DNA of 39,540 nucleotides from a virus. Below, piece by piece: positions 33,794 to 39,540 of the stretch. The DNA lies in IMG/VR virus record IMGVR_UViG_3300025293_000011, positions 1 through 39,540 of that record. The stretch is one strand, 5' to 3'. The notes under the pieces were generated by a model. It had not been told where the DNA came from. It saw only the letters and a program-made list of their open reading frames with translations, and searched no databases. Every line of letters begins with the position of its first letter. Within the stretch, counting starts at the first letter, position 1. Both the position numbers and the translations under genes were made by a program.

Positions 33794-34079
33794 GGATGTC
33801 GCACCGCGCGTAATCGACCGGATCCGGCCGGGTCGCCCGCTCGATCGCATCCAGCAGCCAGGCGCCCCGCTCGGCGATCGCGGCCGGGTCGTGGGTGATC
33901 AGCAGATACTGCGTCGCGAAGTCACTGACGGCCAGAAACAGCGCGTCGTCCTTCCGCAGCAGCTGCTCGGCCACGGCCTGCAGCTCTTCCACGTCCGCGC
34001 CGGTCATCTGGCCGGACTTGGCGCGCAGGGCGACGGTCGAGGCCTGCAGGCCGACCTGGACACGCGGCGAATAGGTCAT
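33786..34079 (-). CDS. Small early protein, function unknown
   Basis: A 97-aa helical protein with a GADVEELQAVAEQLLRKDD segment and an acidic C-terminal helix. Starting at ATG 34079 gives an ATGA overlap with the preceding membrane protein gene. It may work with the next gene, which overlaps it by 8 bases. No family is recognised. Confidence 0.7.
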   Translation of the reverse strand: MTYSPRVQVGLQASTVALRAKSGQMTGADVEELQAVAEQLLRKDDALFLAVSDFATQYLLITHDPAAIAERGAWLLDAIERATRPDPVDYARCDIHG

Positions 34080-34447
34080 GCGCCCACCCCGTGCGAGGGA
34101 CACTTGGGAATGGGGCGGGCGCTCCCGGTGGGGACCGGGATTTCAGCGAACGCGGCGGGCGAGCCCCAGGGCGCCGCGTCCGCCCGGCCCGCGGAAATGC
34201 TCGAAACGCGGGCCGAAAGGAAGGGAAAATCCCCGCGCGAGCTGCCTTCGCGCGGGGAGGTGGCGGCCCGGGAGGATTGGGCCGCGAGGCTCGGTTCGGC
34301 AGGCAGTGCCGTCCGAGACGTCTCGAATGCAGGGGCGCGCCGCTCGTGGCGCTTGACCGCGTCCGCGACCAGCCAGGCCCAGGCCGCCACTCCGGCCAGG
34401 ATCACCCAGGCCAGGAACCGCTGCGAAGGGGGCATCGCGGGCTTCAT
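34076..34447 (-). CDS. Small single-pass membrane protein
   Basis: A 123-aa protein with one hydrophobic segment at about residues 10-30 (FLAWVILAGVAAWAWLVA) followed by a basic HERR. The rest is low-complexity and rich in Ser, Pro and Ala, so it is probably disordered. It overlaps the Cro-like gene as ATGA. Early membrane proteins like this may act on the host or on superinfecting phage; the function is not known. Confidence 0.65.
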   Translation of the reverse strand: MKPAMPPSQRFLAWVILAGVAAWAWLVADAVKRHERRAPAFETSRTALPAEPSLAAQSSRAATSPREGSSRGDFPFLSARVSSISAGRADAAPWGSPAAFAEIPVPTGSARPIPKCPSHGVGA

Positions 34448-34725
34448 GCCGCGTCGTCCTGACGTGCGGCGAGGATGGCATCGACCTCGGCCCGCGTGGC
34501 GCCGCGGATCAGGTGCTCGGCCGTGAGGCCCAGGCCGCGCGCGTCGGAGTAGTCGAGAAGGCGGCGCATGGATCGAGCGGACGGAATGTCGCCAGCATCA
34601 CGCCACGCAGAAGGGTTGACCCACTTGAACGCTGTCTTGCGGTCGAAGCCGGCTGCGATAGCGACGTCCTCTATGGTGCCAAGTAGGCACTTTGCCACTT
34701 CCACTGGTGTAAGGTTCGCACTCAT
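34444..34725 (-). CDS. Cro-like regulator
   Basis: A 93-aa protein, first gene of the leftward early operon and divergent from the CI-like repressor. Residues 8-45 (EVAKCLLGTIEDVAIAAGFDRKTAFKWV) have the helix-turn-helix of Cro/YdaS-type regulators, and the helical end has SARSMRRLLDYSDARG. It should repress the repressor gene and tune early transcription. No ribosome site precedes ATG 34725, and the promoter match ends so close that the mRNA may be leaderless. One operator palindrome (34677-34689) lies inside its 5' coding part. Confidence 0.78.
   Translation of the reverse strand: MSANLTPVEVAKCLLGTIEDVAIAAGFDRKTAFKWVNPSAWRDAGDIPSARSMRRLLDYSDARGLGLTAEHLIRGATRAEVDAILAARQDDAA
34677..34689. 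promoter_or_regulatory. Operator-like palindrome O1
   Basis: TGCC-AAGTA-GGCA, a perfect 4-bp-armed palindrome inside the 5' end of the Cro-like gene. It shares the TGCC-N5-GGCA form with four other sites near the two early promoters, so it is probably a repressor-binding site. Confidence 0.65.
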
Positions 34726-34732
34726 ACGCAAG

Positions 34733-34761
34733 ATGTAGGCGAAATGAATTCCTACTGTCTA
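34733..34761 (-). promoter_or_regulatory. Leftward early promoter (cro)
   Basis: On the minus strand, TAGACA (34756-34761) and a weak CTACAT (34733-34738) lie 17 bases apart. The expected start point falls at about the cro ATG (34725). This supports a leaderless transcript, in line with the missing ribosome site. It is the likely promoter for all leftward replication genes. Confidence 0.5.
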
Positions 34762-34789
34762 GGCACATTTTGCCTTTTCGGCACATCAT
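34760..34789 (+). promoter_or_regulatory. Rightward repressor promoter (cI)
   Basis: TAGGCA (34760-34765) and CATCAT (34784-34789) lie 18 bases apart, back to back with the cro promoter. Operator O2 fills the spacer, so bound repressor would also silence its own gene. Both boxes are poor matches and need mapping. Confidence 0.4.
34771..34783. promoter_or_regulatory. Operator-like palindrome O2
   Basis: TGCC-TTTTC-GGCA in the cro/cI gap, just behind the -35 box of the cro promoter and inside the proposed cI promoter. It has the same form as O1. Confidence 0.65.
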
Positions 34790-34803
34790 TTTTCCGTGCG
34801 GAG

Positions 34804-34816
34804 TGCCTACTTGGCG
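34804..34816. promoter_or_regulatory. Operator-like palindrome O3
   Basis: TGCC-TACTT-GGCG, one base off the palindrome, directly upstream of the repressor ATG at 34821. GCCAAGTAGGCACT of O1 recurs here in inverted orientation. Confidence 0.6.
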
Positions 34817-34820
34817 GTTG

Positions 34821-35438
34821 ATGGATGAGAAGTGGTTCAAAAAGCGCCAGAAAATGGCTGGCGTGACTGCGGGAGACATAGCCGCCGAACTGGGTCGTGA
34901 TCGCTCCGCTGTCTCGAAAATTTACACTGGACACCGCGCCATGTCGCTTGAATGGGCCAAGGCCTTTGCCAAAGTCCTTCGCGTCCCGCTCGATGATGTA
35001 CTCAGCCACGCGGGCGTGCTGGACGGCGATACGCCCCACAAGATCGGCCAGGGCTTTTCTGAAAGCGACGCCGTGCCCTTCGCCCACAAGCGCGACACCG
35101 ACGCGCGCAAGACCGCCATTGTTGCAGCCTTCGGCGGCGACCGGCCCGGCATCGACGCCTGGGAGGTGCGCCAACCGTCGCTGGCCTTCATGGGGTACAT
35201 GCCCGGCGACGTGATTTTGGTCGACACTCACCTCTCCGAGCTGACGAAGGCCGGCGATGTGGTGCTGGCACAGATCTACGACAACGGCGCGGGCGGCGCG
35301 CGCACGGTGCTGCGCCGCCACGAACCCCCTGTTTTGGTGGCTTTTGGCCCCGATACCGATGACCGCCGCGTGCATGTGGTCGACAACAATAACGTGGCCA
35401 TTCGCGGCAAAGTCATCGCCAGTTGGAGAGGTTCATGA
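34821..35438 (+). CDS. CI-like phage repressor with S24/LexA-type C-terminal fold
   Basis: A 205-aa protein with an XRE-type helix-turn-helix at about residues 12-55 (TAGDIAAELGRDRSAVSKIYTG) and a C-terminal LexA/CI-like domain at about 114-200. Aligned to LexA by its PGD motif (128-130), Ser120 falls at the nucleophile position. However, the Lys expected in a TVKR-like motif is Leu164 (RTVLRR). The repressor may therefore not cleave itself, and induction may not follow the RecA/SOS route. It keeps the prophage silent by binding the TGCC-N5-GGCA sites. ATG 34821 has only a weak ribosome site. The exported protein gene follows with an ATGA overlap. Confidence 0.85.
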   Translation: MDEKWFKKRQKMAGVTAGDIAAELGRDRSAVSKIYTGHRAMSLEWAKAFAKVLRVPLDDVLSHAGVLDGDTPHKIGQGFSESDAVPFAHKRDTDARKTAIVAAFGGDRPGIDAWEVRQPSLAFMGYMPGDVILVDTHLSELTKAGDVVLAQIYDNGAGGARTVLRRHEPPVLVAFGPDTDDRRVHVVDNNNVAIRGKVIASWRGS

Positions 35439-35977
35439 TCCGCACAACCGCTATTGCTACCGGCATCTGCGCCACCCTGACCGTGGGCGCCCTGGCACAG
35501 GGCATCAGTCCGAACGACTACACAGTTGTGATGCTCGATAATTTCTACGGAATGTGCCTTCGTCCCGACTTTCGGTCACAAGATCTGAAAGATTTCGCAC
35601 GCGAAATGGGATGGCCAGAAGCTCCGACTGCGCTGATGAACACCCAGCGGCTCATGTCAGGGGACGCTATGGATGGGTGGGTGGCCGTTGGACCCAAGGT
35701 CGATTGGCTTCCAGATGTTGAGATGCCATTCATCGCCATGACAACCAAAACGGAGACGGCTGAAGTTTGCGGGGCCTTTTTCCGACACGCCCAAGGCGAC
35801 TTCTTTGTTGAACGCTTCGAAGAAGAGACCGGAGCAGTACGCTTAGAGAGCAAAACGATGATGGGAGCTACAGAAATCTTGTATGAGATCGAAGACCTGC
35901 CGAGCGCTGGAATAATGATCAGGACGCCGCGAGATGGCAAAGATGTCCAGGCCTTCGCGGTGTACCCTCTGCGCTAA
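35435..35977 (+). CDS. Exported protein co-transcribed with the repressor (lysogenic cargo)
   Basis: A 180-aa protein with a Sec signal peptide: basic start MIRT, hydrophobic segment, and likely cleavage after Ala21 (GALA-Q). The mature domain has two cysteines (GMCLRPD and EVCGAFF) that could form a disulfide bond. It lies in the repressor operon (ATGA overlap with the repressor stop, good GGAGAGG ribosome site) and is more AT-rich than its neighbours. It should therefore be made during lysogeny, which suggests a lysogenic-conversion or superinfection-exclusion role. No family is recognised. Confidence 0.78.
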   Translation: MIRTTAIATGICATLTVGALAQGISPNDYTVVMLDNFYGMCLRPDFRSQDLKDFAREMGWPEAPTALMNTQRLMSGDAMDGWVAVGPKVDWLPDVEMPFIAMTTKTETAEVCGAFFRHAQGDFFVERFEEETGAVRLESKTMMGATEILYEIEDLPSAGIMIRTPRDGKDVQAFAVYPLR

Positions 35978-35980
35978 TTT

Positions 35981-35993
35981 TGCCTTATAGGCA
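35981..35993. promoter_or_regulatory. Operator-like palindrome O4
   Basis: TGCC-TTATA-GGCA, just after the exported-protein gene and upstream of the rightward operon promoter. Same form as O1 to O3. Confidence 0.65.
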
Positions 35994-36002
35994 CATTTTG
36001 CT

Positions 36003-36031
36003 TTGACAGTGCAAAGTGGGCACCTTACTTC
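36003..36031 (+). promoter_or_regulatory. Promoter of the rightward excisionase/integrase operon
   Basis: A perfect TTGACA (36003-36008) is followed after 17 bases by TACTTC (36026-36031), a poor -10 match. The next gene starts at 36065 after AAGGAGG. An inverted repeat CTGTGC/GCACAG (about 36031-36049) lies near the expected start point. Operator O5 lies exactly in the spacer and O4 upstream, so the promoter should be shut by the repressor in lysogens. Confidence 0.6.
36010..36022. promoter_or_regulatory. Operator-like palindrome O5
   Basis: TGCA-AAGTG-GGCA, one base different from the TGCC-N5-GGCA form, located between the -35 and -10 boxes of the rightward promoter. Confidence 0.55.
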
Positions 36032-36064
36032 TGTGCACGGAACGCACAGAAGGAGGGACCGCTT

Positions 36065-36433
36065 GTGCCAAGCCTGGAAACCAAGAACCCGCTGGGGGGC
36101 TTCGCAGCCGCCGTGCGGTGGAAGATCCTCGACGGCGACAGCCTGAACTGCGCCAGCGATGCCGAGGCCGAGGTCGACCCGGCCGAGCGGGACCGCCGCT
36201 TCGACCTGGCCGCACGCCTGGTCTGCCGGAATTACCAGATCAGCCTGCTGGAAGCCCGGGTTTACCTGGACGGCCACTGCGGCTCGATCTTCGGCCACCA
36301 GGTCGGCAACCTCATGCTGCAGGGCGACGACTTCGACACCGCCCTCACGGTGGCGCTGGCCGCCGGCTTGCCGCTGTTGCGCCTGCGGACCGGCCGCGCC
36401 GGCTTGCCCCTTGATACGCGAGTGGCGGCATGA
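36065..36433 (+). CDS. Small early protein, function unknown
   Basis: A 122-aa soluble protein from GTG 36065, which has AAGGAGG eight bases upstream. It contains WKILDGDSLN, a DPAERDRRFDLAARLVCR helix and an LRLRTGRAGLPL end. It is the first gene of the rightward operon, repressed by the predicted operators. No family is recognised. Confidence 0.7.
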   Translation: MPSLETKNPLGGFAAAVRWKILDGDSLNCASDAEAEVDPAERDRRFDLAARLVCRNYQISLLEARVYLDGHCGSIFGHQVGNLMLQGDDFDTALTVALAAGLPLLRLRTGRAGLPLDTRVAA

Positions 36434-36699
36434 GCGCGGCCCGCGAAATCCCCAGCCTGCCCGCAGCCGACCCGGCCACGATCAGCGATCAGCTGCTCGA
36501 GACGCTGATCGGCATAGCCGAGGACGCGCGCACCGGCGCCACGACCGAGGACAAGGCCGCGCTGCTGCTGATCTGCGCACAGCCCTGCCTGGAAGAGCTG
36601 CTGGACAGCCGCCGCCGCGCCGCCGCCGGGCTCGAGCTCGTGCCCGACATCACCCCGTCCAACGTGGTCCCGCTGCTGGGACCGGGGGACCGGCCGTGA
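36430..36699 (+). CDS. Small early protein, function unknown
   Basis: An 89-aa, mostly helical protein (ETLIGIAEDARTGATTEDK, then CLEELLDSRRR). It overlaps the upstream stop as ATGA and the downstream start as TGATG, which points to coupled translation. No motif is recognised. Confidence 0.68.
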   Translation: MSAAREIPSLPAADPATISDQLLETLIGIAEDARTGATTEDKAALLLICAQPCLEELLDSRRRAAAGLELVPDITPSNVVPLLGPGDRP

Positions 36700-37004
36700 T
36701 GTTCCGCGACGCCGATCACCGCAGCCGGATGCTGGCCGCAGCGGACAAACTCGAGGCCGAAATCGACGCTGTTCCATCCGTGGCGGATGTTGGTCATGCG
36801 CAATATCACCAGCGGGTCAACGCGCTGATGACGGACCTGCTGCAACGCGGATCCGACAGACCGACAACCTGCGCCGCCGACCACAACGGCGGGCGGTTTC
36901 GCCTGCACGGTGTCCGCGCCACGTCGACGTCCGGCCTTATCGGCGCGATCCGCAACTGGATCGCCCGCGTGCGGGACGAAGCGCGGAAAGAGGCGCCACT
37001 ATGA
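36699..37004 (+). CDS. Small early protein, function unknown
   Basis: A 101-aa protein from ATG 36699, which overlaps the upstream stop by one base. It is helical and basic at the end (RNWIARVRDEARKEAPL), so it may contact DNA or a partner protein. Its reading frame stays open a long way upstream, but the overlap and the small neighbours support the ATG. Confidence 0.65.
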   Translation: MFRDADHRSRMLAAADKLEAEIDAVPSVADVGHAQYHQRVNALMTDLLQRGSDRPTTCAADHNGGRFRLHGVRATSTSGLIGAIRNWIARVRDEARKEAPL

Positions 37005-37264
37005 CCCGCCGCCTGGACGAACGCGACGTCGCCGCGGCCATGCTCGACGGCGAGCTGGATCCGTATCAGGTGCTGCAGCTCTTCGCCGGCGGCGCGACCG
37101 ACCCCACGCTGAACGACCTGACCCGCAGGGCCAGCCGCGACTGCCGGCTGTCGCTGGTGCCTGACAACCAATTCCTGCGCCTCTGTCGCGCCCTGCAGAA
37201 CGGCGTGACCAGCGGCCAGGCCGCCCGCCACTGGGACAAGAACCCCGAACTTCGCGCATCGTAA
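37001..37264 (+). CDS. Small early protein, function unknown
   Basis: An 87-aa protein with an ERDVAAAMLDGELDPYQVLQ start and a helical SGQAARHWDKN end. ATGA overlap with the preceding gene. A 105-base gap follows, with an imperfect hairpin (GGGGC/GCCCC around CCGAT/ATCGG, 37285-37320) that may set apart expression of the excisionase and integrase. Confidence 0.68.
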   Translation: MTRRLDERDVAAAMLDGELDPYQVLQLFAGGATDPTLNDLTRRASRDCRLSLVPDNQFLRLCRALQNGVTSGQAARHWDKNPELRAS

Positions 37265-37369
37265 GCCCCTGCCAGGGCCGCGACGGGGCCTGTCGGCCGA
37301 TCCTTCTCATCGGACGCCCCGCCACCGCCCGCCGCACCGACAGCGCGGCGGGCCGGAAAAGGAGAGACC

Positions 37370-37648
37370 ATGCCGGATCCCACTTTCATCGACGCCACTG
37401 GTGTAGCCAAGATGCTGGACTGCAGCCGCGCCACATTCCTGCGCCGGCGCGACCAGCTTGAGGCAGACCATCGCTTCCCGCTACCCATGCCGCATATTCA
37501 GTCGCCCCTGAAATGGCGCCGCAGCCAAGTCGCCGCCTGGATCGACCAGAACGGACTGCCCCGTGACGTGACGCCCGAACTGCCGCCCGAGCTGACGCCC
37601 ACCGGCGGCAACGTGGTGCGCCTCATGCAGAAGGCGGTGACGGCTTGA
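37370..37648 (+). CDS. AlpA-like excisionase / DNA-binding protein
   Basis: A 92-aa protein with a MerR/AlpA-type helix-turn-helix (FIDATGVAKMLDCSRATFLRR, then SPLKWRRSQVAAWIDQ). Such proteins act as recombination directionality factors, bending attachment-site DNA, or as activators of integrase genes. The strong GGAGAGACC ribosome site precedes ATG 37370, and its stop overlaps the integrase TTG (TTGA). Being just before the integrase and under the same promoter fits a role in excision. Confidence 0.78.
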   Translation: MPDPTFIDATGVAKMLDCSRATFLRRRDQLEADHRFPLPMPHIQSPLKWRRSQVAAWIDQNGLPRDVTPELPPELTPTGGNVVRLMQKAVTA

Positions 37649-38814
37649 GCAAGCCGCCGATCCCCAAGGCCAAGATGCCGCCTCGAGGCCGCCAGCGTGC
37701 GCGGGCCGACGGCAGCTGGCGCGTCTGGTGGGAACCGGAAACCGCGCTGCGAGCCAATGGCTGGAAGCCGGTCCAGCTGTCGGCCGACAAGCCGACCTGG
37801 TCAATGCGCGAAATGGAGCGGCTGAACCGTGAAGTCGATCGCGCCCGCGCCGGCAAGACGCCGGCGCGCACCGGCGGCCGATCGATCGACGCCGTGATCC
37901 ACCGGTACCGGGCCGAGGCCTTCCCAGACCTGGCCCCGAAGACGCAGAAAAGCTACGACGCCCTGCTGCGCCTCATATCGGCCAAGTGGGGCGAGGATCA
38001 CGTCTCGGACTTCACGAAGCCGGTGATCTACAACTGGTACCAGGCGCTGCTGCGGACCGGCAGTCCGCGTCGCGCCCAGGCGCTCGTGCGCATGATGTCG
38101 AGCCTCATGGGCCACGCCGAGCTGCTGGGCTGGCGCGCAGAGGACAGCAACCCATGCCTGCGGCTCAAGATGCGTACCCCGAAGCCGCGCAAGCGCACCG
38201 CGAACTGGGACGAGATTGATGCCCTGGTGCAGGCCGCTGACGCGCTCGGCTGGCCGGTCATGGGCCAGATGGTGCTGTTCGCCACCTATCACGGCCAGCG
38301 CGAGACGGATCTGATCCTGGCACGCCGCGCCGACTTCCGCCGGCAGGACGTGCAGCTGCCCGGCGATCCCGCGCCGCGTAGCCTGTGGCTGTGGCAGCTT
38401 ACCAGGTCGAAGCGCGGGACCGAGGGCGTTCTGCCCGTCCACGACGCCTGCGCCCCCATGCTCGATGTCCGCGAAGACCTGGCACCGGCCGAGCCGATTT
38501 TCGCTGATCCGGTCAACGACGGCCCGTTCAATGAAGAGACATTCCAGACCCGCTGGCAGCGATTGCGCGCCACGGCTGCCGAGGGCCTGCCCAGCGTCGC
38601 CACCCTGCAATTCCGAGACCTGCGGCGAACCTTCGGTGTCATGGCCCGCTCGGCCGCCGTCGGCCGGGACGATATCGGCGACGTCCTGGGCAACTCGGCC
38701 GCGCGGGATCCGCTCCTGGGCGAAACCTACATGCCAGCCGACTTCCCCGCCGCCATGCGCGCGATCGGCGCGATCGCCAGGCCCGTTGCGGGGCCTGAAA
38801 AGAAGAAGGCTTAG
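37645..38814 (+). CDS. int: Tyrosine recombinase (integrase)
   Basis: A 389-aa phage integrase. An N-terminal arm-binding part is followed by a core-binding SAM-like domain (about 80-175) and the catalytic domain. Catalytic residues read as Arg219 (GQRETDL), a probable Lys256 (RSKRG), Arg327 (FRDLRRT) and Tyr362 (GETYMP). The usual box-II His is Arg324 and the His/Trp site is Asn350, changes seen in some phage integrases but worth testing. It should recombine within the tRNA-Asn core repeat found at both ends. The TTG start overlaps the excisionase stop; an ATG at 37675 is an alternative. Confidence 0.9.
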   Translation: MSKPPIPKAKMPPRGRQRARADGSWRVWWEPETALRANGWKPVQLSADKPTWSMREMERLNREVDRARAGKTPARTGGRSIDAVIHRYRAEAFPDLAPKTQKSYDALLRLISAKWGEDHVSDFTKPVIYNWYQALLRTGSPRRAQALVRMMSSLMGHAELLGWRAEDSNPCLRLKMRTPKPRKRTANWDEIDALVQAADALGWPVMGQMVLFATYHGQRETDLILARRADFRRQDVQLPGDPAPRSLWLWQLTRSKRGTEGVLPVHDACAPMLDVREDLAPAEPIFADPVNDGPFNEETFQTRWQRLRATAAEGLPSVATLQFRDLRRTFGVMARSAAVGRDDIGDVLGNSAARDPLLGETYMPADFPAAMRAIGAIARPVAGPEKKKA

Positions 38815-38819
38815 GACCG

Positions 38820-39059
38820 ATGAACCAGCAGATCGGCCCCGCAGCGATAACTCGCCATGGCATCTTTGGATTACAGGTATGCGTCCCGTCTGACTGGACG
38901 GACGACCAGGTCGTAGACTTTGCCGAGACGCAGGCTCCGAGCGGTACGGAAGATGGATGGAAGATCCGCCGCGAAGACAGCCCGGATCTTCGCGGCGACC
39001 CGGAACGAGTTCAGTGCTCGAAGCATTCCACCCATGTCCATATCATGCTGGACGCTTGA
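38820..39059 (+). CDS. Small conserved phage protein
   Basis: A 79-aa protein with FGLQVCVPSDWTDDQVVDFAE, DGWKIRREDSP and VHIMLDA segments. Proteins with the same layout recur in alphaproteobacterial prophages; their role is not known. A short TAGGACCG ribosome site precedes it, 5 bases after the integrase stop. Confidence 0.7.
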   Translation: MNQQIGPAAITRHGIFGLQVCVPSDWTDDQVVDFAETQAPSGTEDGWKIRREDSPDLRGDPERVQCSKHSTHVHIMLDA

Positions 39060-39107
39060 TCCAGCTCAGCGATGTCCATCGGAGACGAGCAAGGAAGGAC
39101 CAAGCGC

Positions 39108-39398
39108 ATGAATGCGGCAACAGGACCCGGAAACACGTTTGCCGACATCGCCGCGCGCCATGCGGTCGACGTCACCCAGGAATTCGAGAAGGACGGCGCG
39201 ACCTACTATCGCCGTCGCTTTCTCAGCTTCGACCAGCTCGAGGACTTTTTCATCGCGAACCTGTTGGGCGCGTCCGTCAAATCCAAGGTGATCGGCCGCA
39301 CGCTGATCTGGTGGATCCCGTCCGTGGAAACGCTGTCCGACTCGGACGGTGTCGGACAGTCGGACGGTGCCGCAGTGCGGCGAAAGCCAAGTAGCTGA
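39108..39398 (+). CDS. Small protein at the right end, function unknown
   Basis: A 96-aa protein; ATG 39108 was preferred because AAGGAAGGACC lies upstream, while an ATG at 39072 has no ribosome site. It has a YYRRRFLSFDQLEDFFIANLLG segment and an acidic repetitive end. The end is coded by the TCGGAC repeats at 39333-39365. It is the last gene before attR; function unknown. Confidence 0.68.
   Translation: MNAATGPGNTFADIAARHAVDVTQEFEKDGATYYRRRFLSFDQLEDFFIANLLGASVKSKVIGRTLIWWIPSVETLSDSDGVGQSDGAAVRRKPSS
39333..39359. repeat. Hairpin with TCGGAC repeats near attR
   Basis: CTGTCCGAC (39333-39341) and GTCGGACAG (39351-39359) form perfect 9-base arms around a 9-base loop. TCGGAC recurs at about 9-base steps through 39365. 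It lies in the end of the last gene, about 55 bases from attR. It may be an integrase arm site or a weak terminator, or just coding repetition. Confidence 0.45.
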
Positions 39399-39413
39399 TT
39401 TAATTGGGAAATT

Positions 39414-39462
39414 TGGCTCCGGCGGTAGGGATCGAACCTACGACCAATTGATTAACAGTCAA
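39414..39462. repeat. attR: phage-supplied 3' part of tRNA-Asn
   Basis: Exact copy of 79-127. Joined to the host 5' half at 39463-39488, it rebuilds a complete tRNA, so integration did not destroy the tRNA gene. The repeat core spans the anticodon loop through CCA. Confidence 0.93.
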
Positions 39463-39488
39463 CTGCTCTACCGCTGAGCTACGCCGGA
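39414..39488 (-). tRNA. tRNA-Asn (anticodon GTT)
   Basis: The minus-strand 75 bases fold perfectly: acceptor TCCGGCG/CGCCGGA, D stem GCTC/GAGC, anticodon arm GTTGA-CTGTTAA-TCAAT with GTT, T arm GTAGG-TTCGATC-CCTAC, and an encoded CCA. It reads asparagine AAC/AAU codons. Its 5' 26 bases are host DNA and the rest is from the phage. Confidence 0.96.
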
Positions 39489-39498
39489 ACACGTGGGG

Positions 39499-39527
39499 CG
39501 TATAGCAAGGGTGTTCGGGGGCGACAA
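39499..39527 (-). promoter_or_regulatory. tRNA-Asn promoter (host)
   Basis: On the minus strand, TTGTCG (39522-39527) and TATACG (39499-39504) lie exactly 17 bases apart, ten bases before the tRNA 5' end. This is an ordinary sigma-70-type promoter in host flanking DNA. Confidence 0.7.
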
Positions 39528-39540
39528 GAGGGCCGGGAGG

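Overview
The window holds one complete, apparently intact temperate prophage of about 39.3 kb. It sits in the tRNA-Asn(GTT) gene of a GC-rich, probably alphaproteobacterial (Rhodobacterales-like) host; the host group is inferred from composition and protein style, not from a marker gene. A 49-bp exact direct repeat of the 3' part of the tRNA occurs at 79-127 and 39414-39462 and marks the two ends. The right copy completes a full tRNA-Asn (39414-39488, minus strand) with its own promoter at 39499-39527. The left copy is the displaced 3' end, still followed by the host tRNA terminator (about 41-77).

Layout from left to right: (1) 128-1376, a clearly AT-richer cargo segment with one gene (498-1265) whose product carries an R-N-x3-H motif of HEPN type. 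(2) 1377-3750, a lysis cassette read leftward: membrane/holin protein, membrane-anchored protein, N-acetylmuramidase, three-TM-type holin, and an Rz1-like spanin without a signal peptide. (3) 3782-28599, a T7-like podovirus virion module read leftward: small and large terminase, portal, scaffold, capsid, tail tubular proteins A and B, three internal (ejection) proteins and a long tail spike/fibre. (4) 28600-29023, a non-coding region packed with TGTCGTGG octamers, probably the replication origin. (5) 29024-34725, replication and early genes read leftward: helicase-like ATPase, TOPRIM primase, a double-SANT DNA-binding protein, small early proteins and a Cro-like regulator. (6) 34726-35977, the lysogeny switch, with a CI-like repressor and an exported cargo protein read rightward. 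(7) 36003-39398, a second rightward operon of small genes, an AlpA-like excisionase, a tyrosine integrase and two small conserved genes.

The genes combine a T7-type short-tailed virion with lambda-like lysogeny control. No phage RNA polymerase or DNA polymerase gene is visible, so transcription and replication must use host enzymes, with the phage helicase and primase acting at the putative origin. Almost all leftward genes overlap by 1, 4 or 8 bases (ATGA, GTGA, TGATG), which points to a few long, translationally coupled transcripts. Five palindromes of the form TGCC-N5-GGCA lie in the cro/cI gap, at the start of cro and upstream of the integrase operon. They look like the operators that let one repressor hold both early operons silent.

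Most unusual points: an ejected virion protein of 1194 aa combining a muramidase-like, a ParB/DdrB-like and a RelA/SpoT-like region; the iteron-like cluster; a CI-like repressor lacking the S24 lysine; and the HEPN-like cargo gene beside attL.
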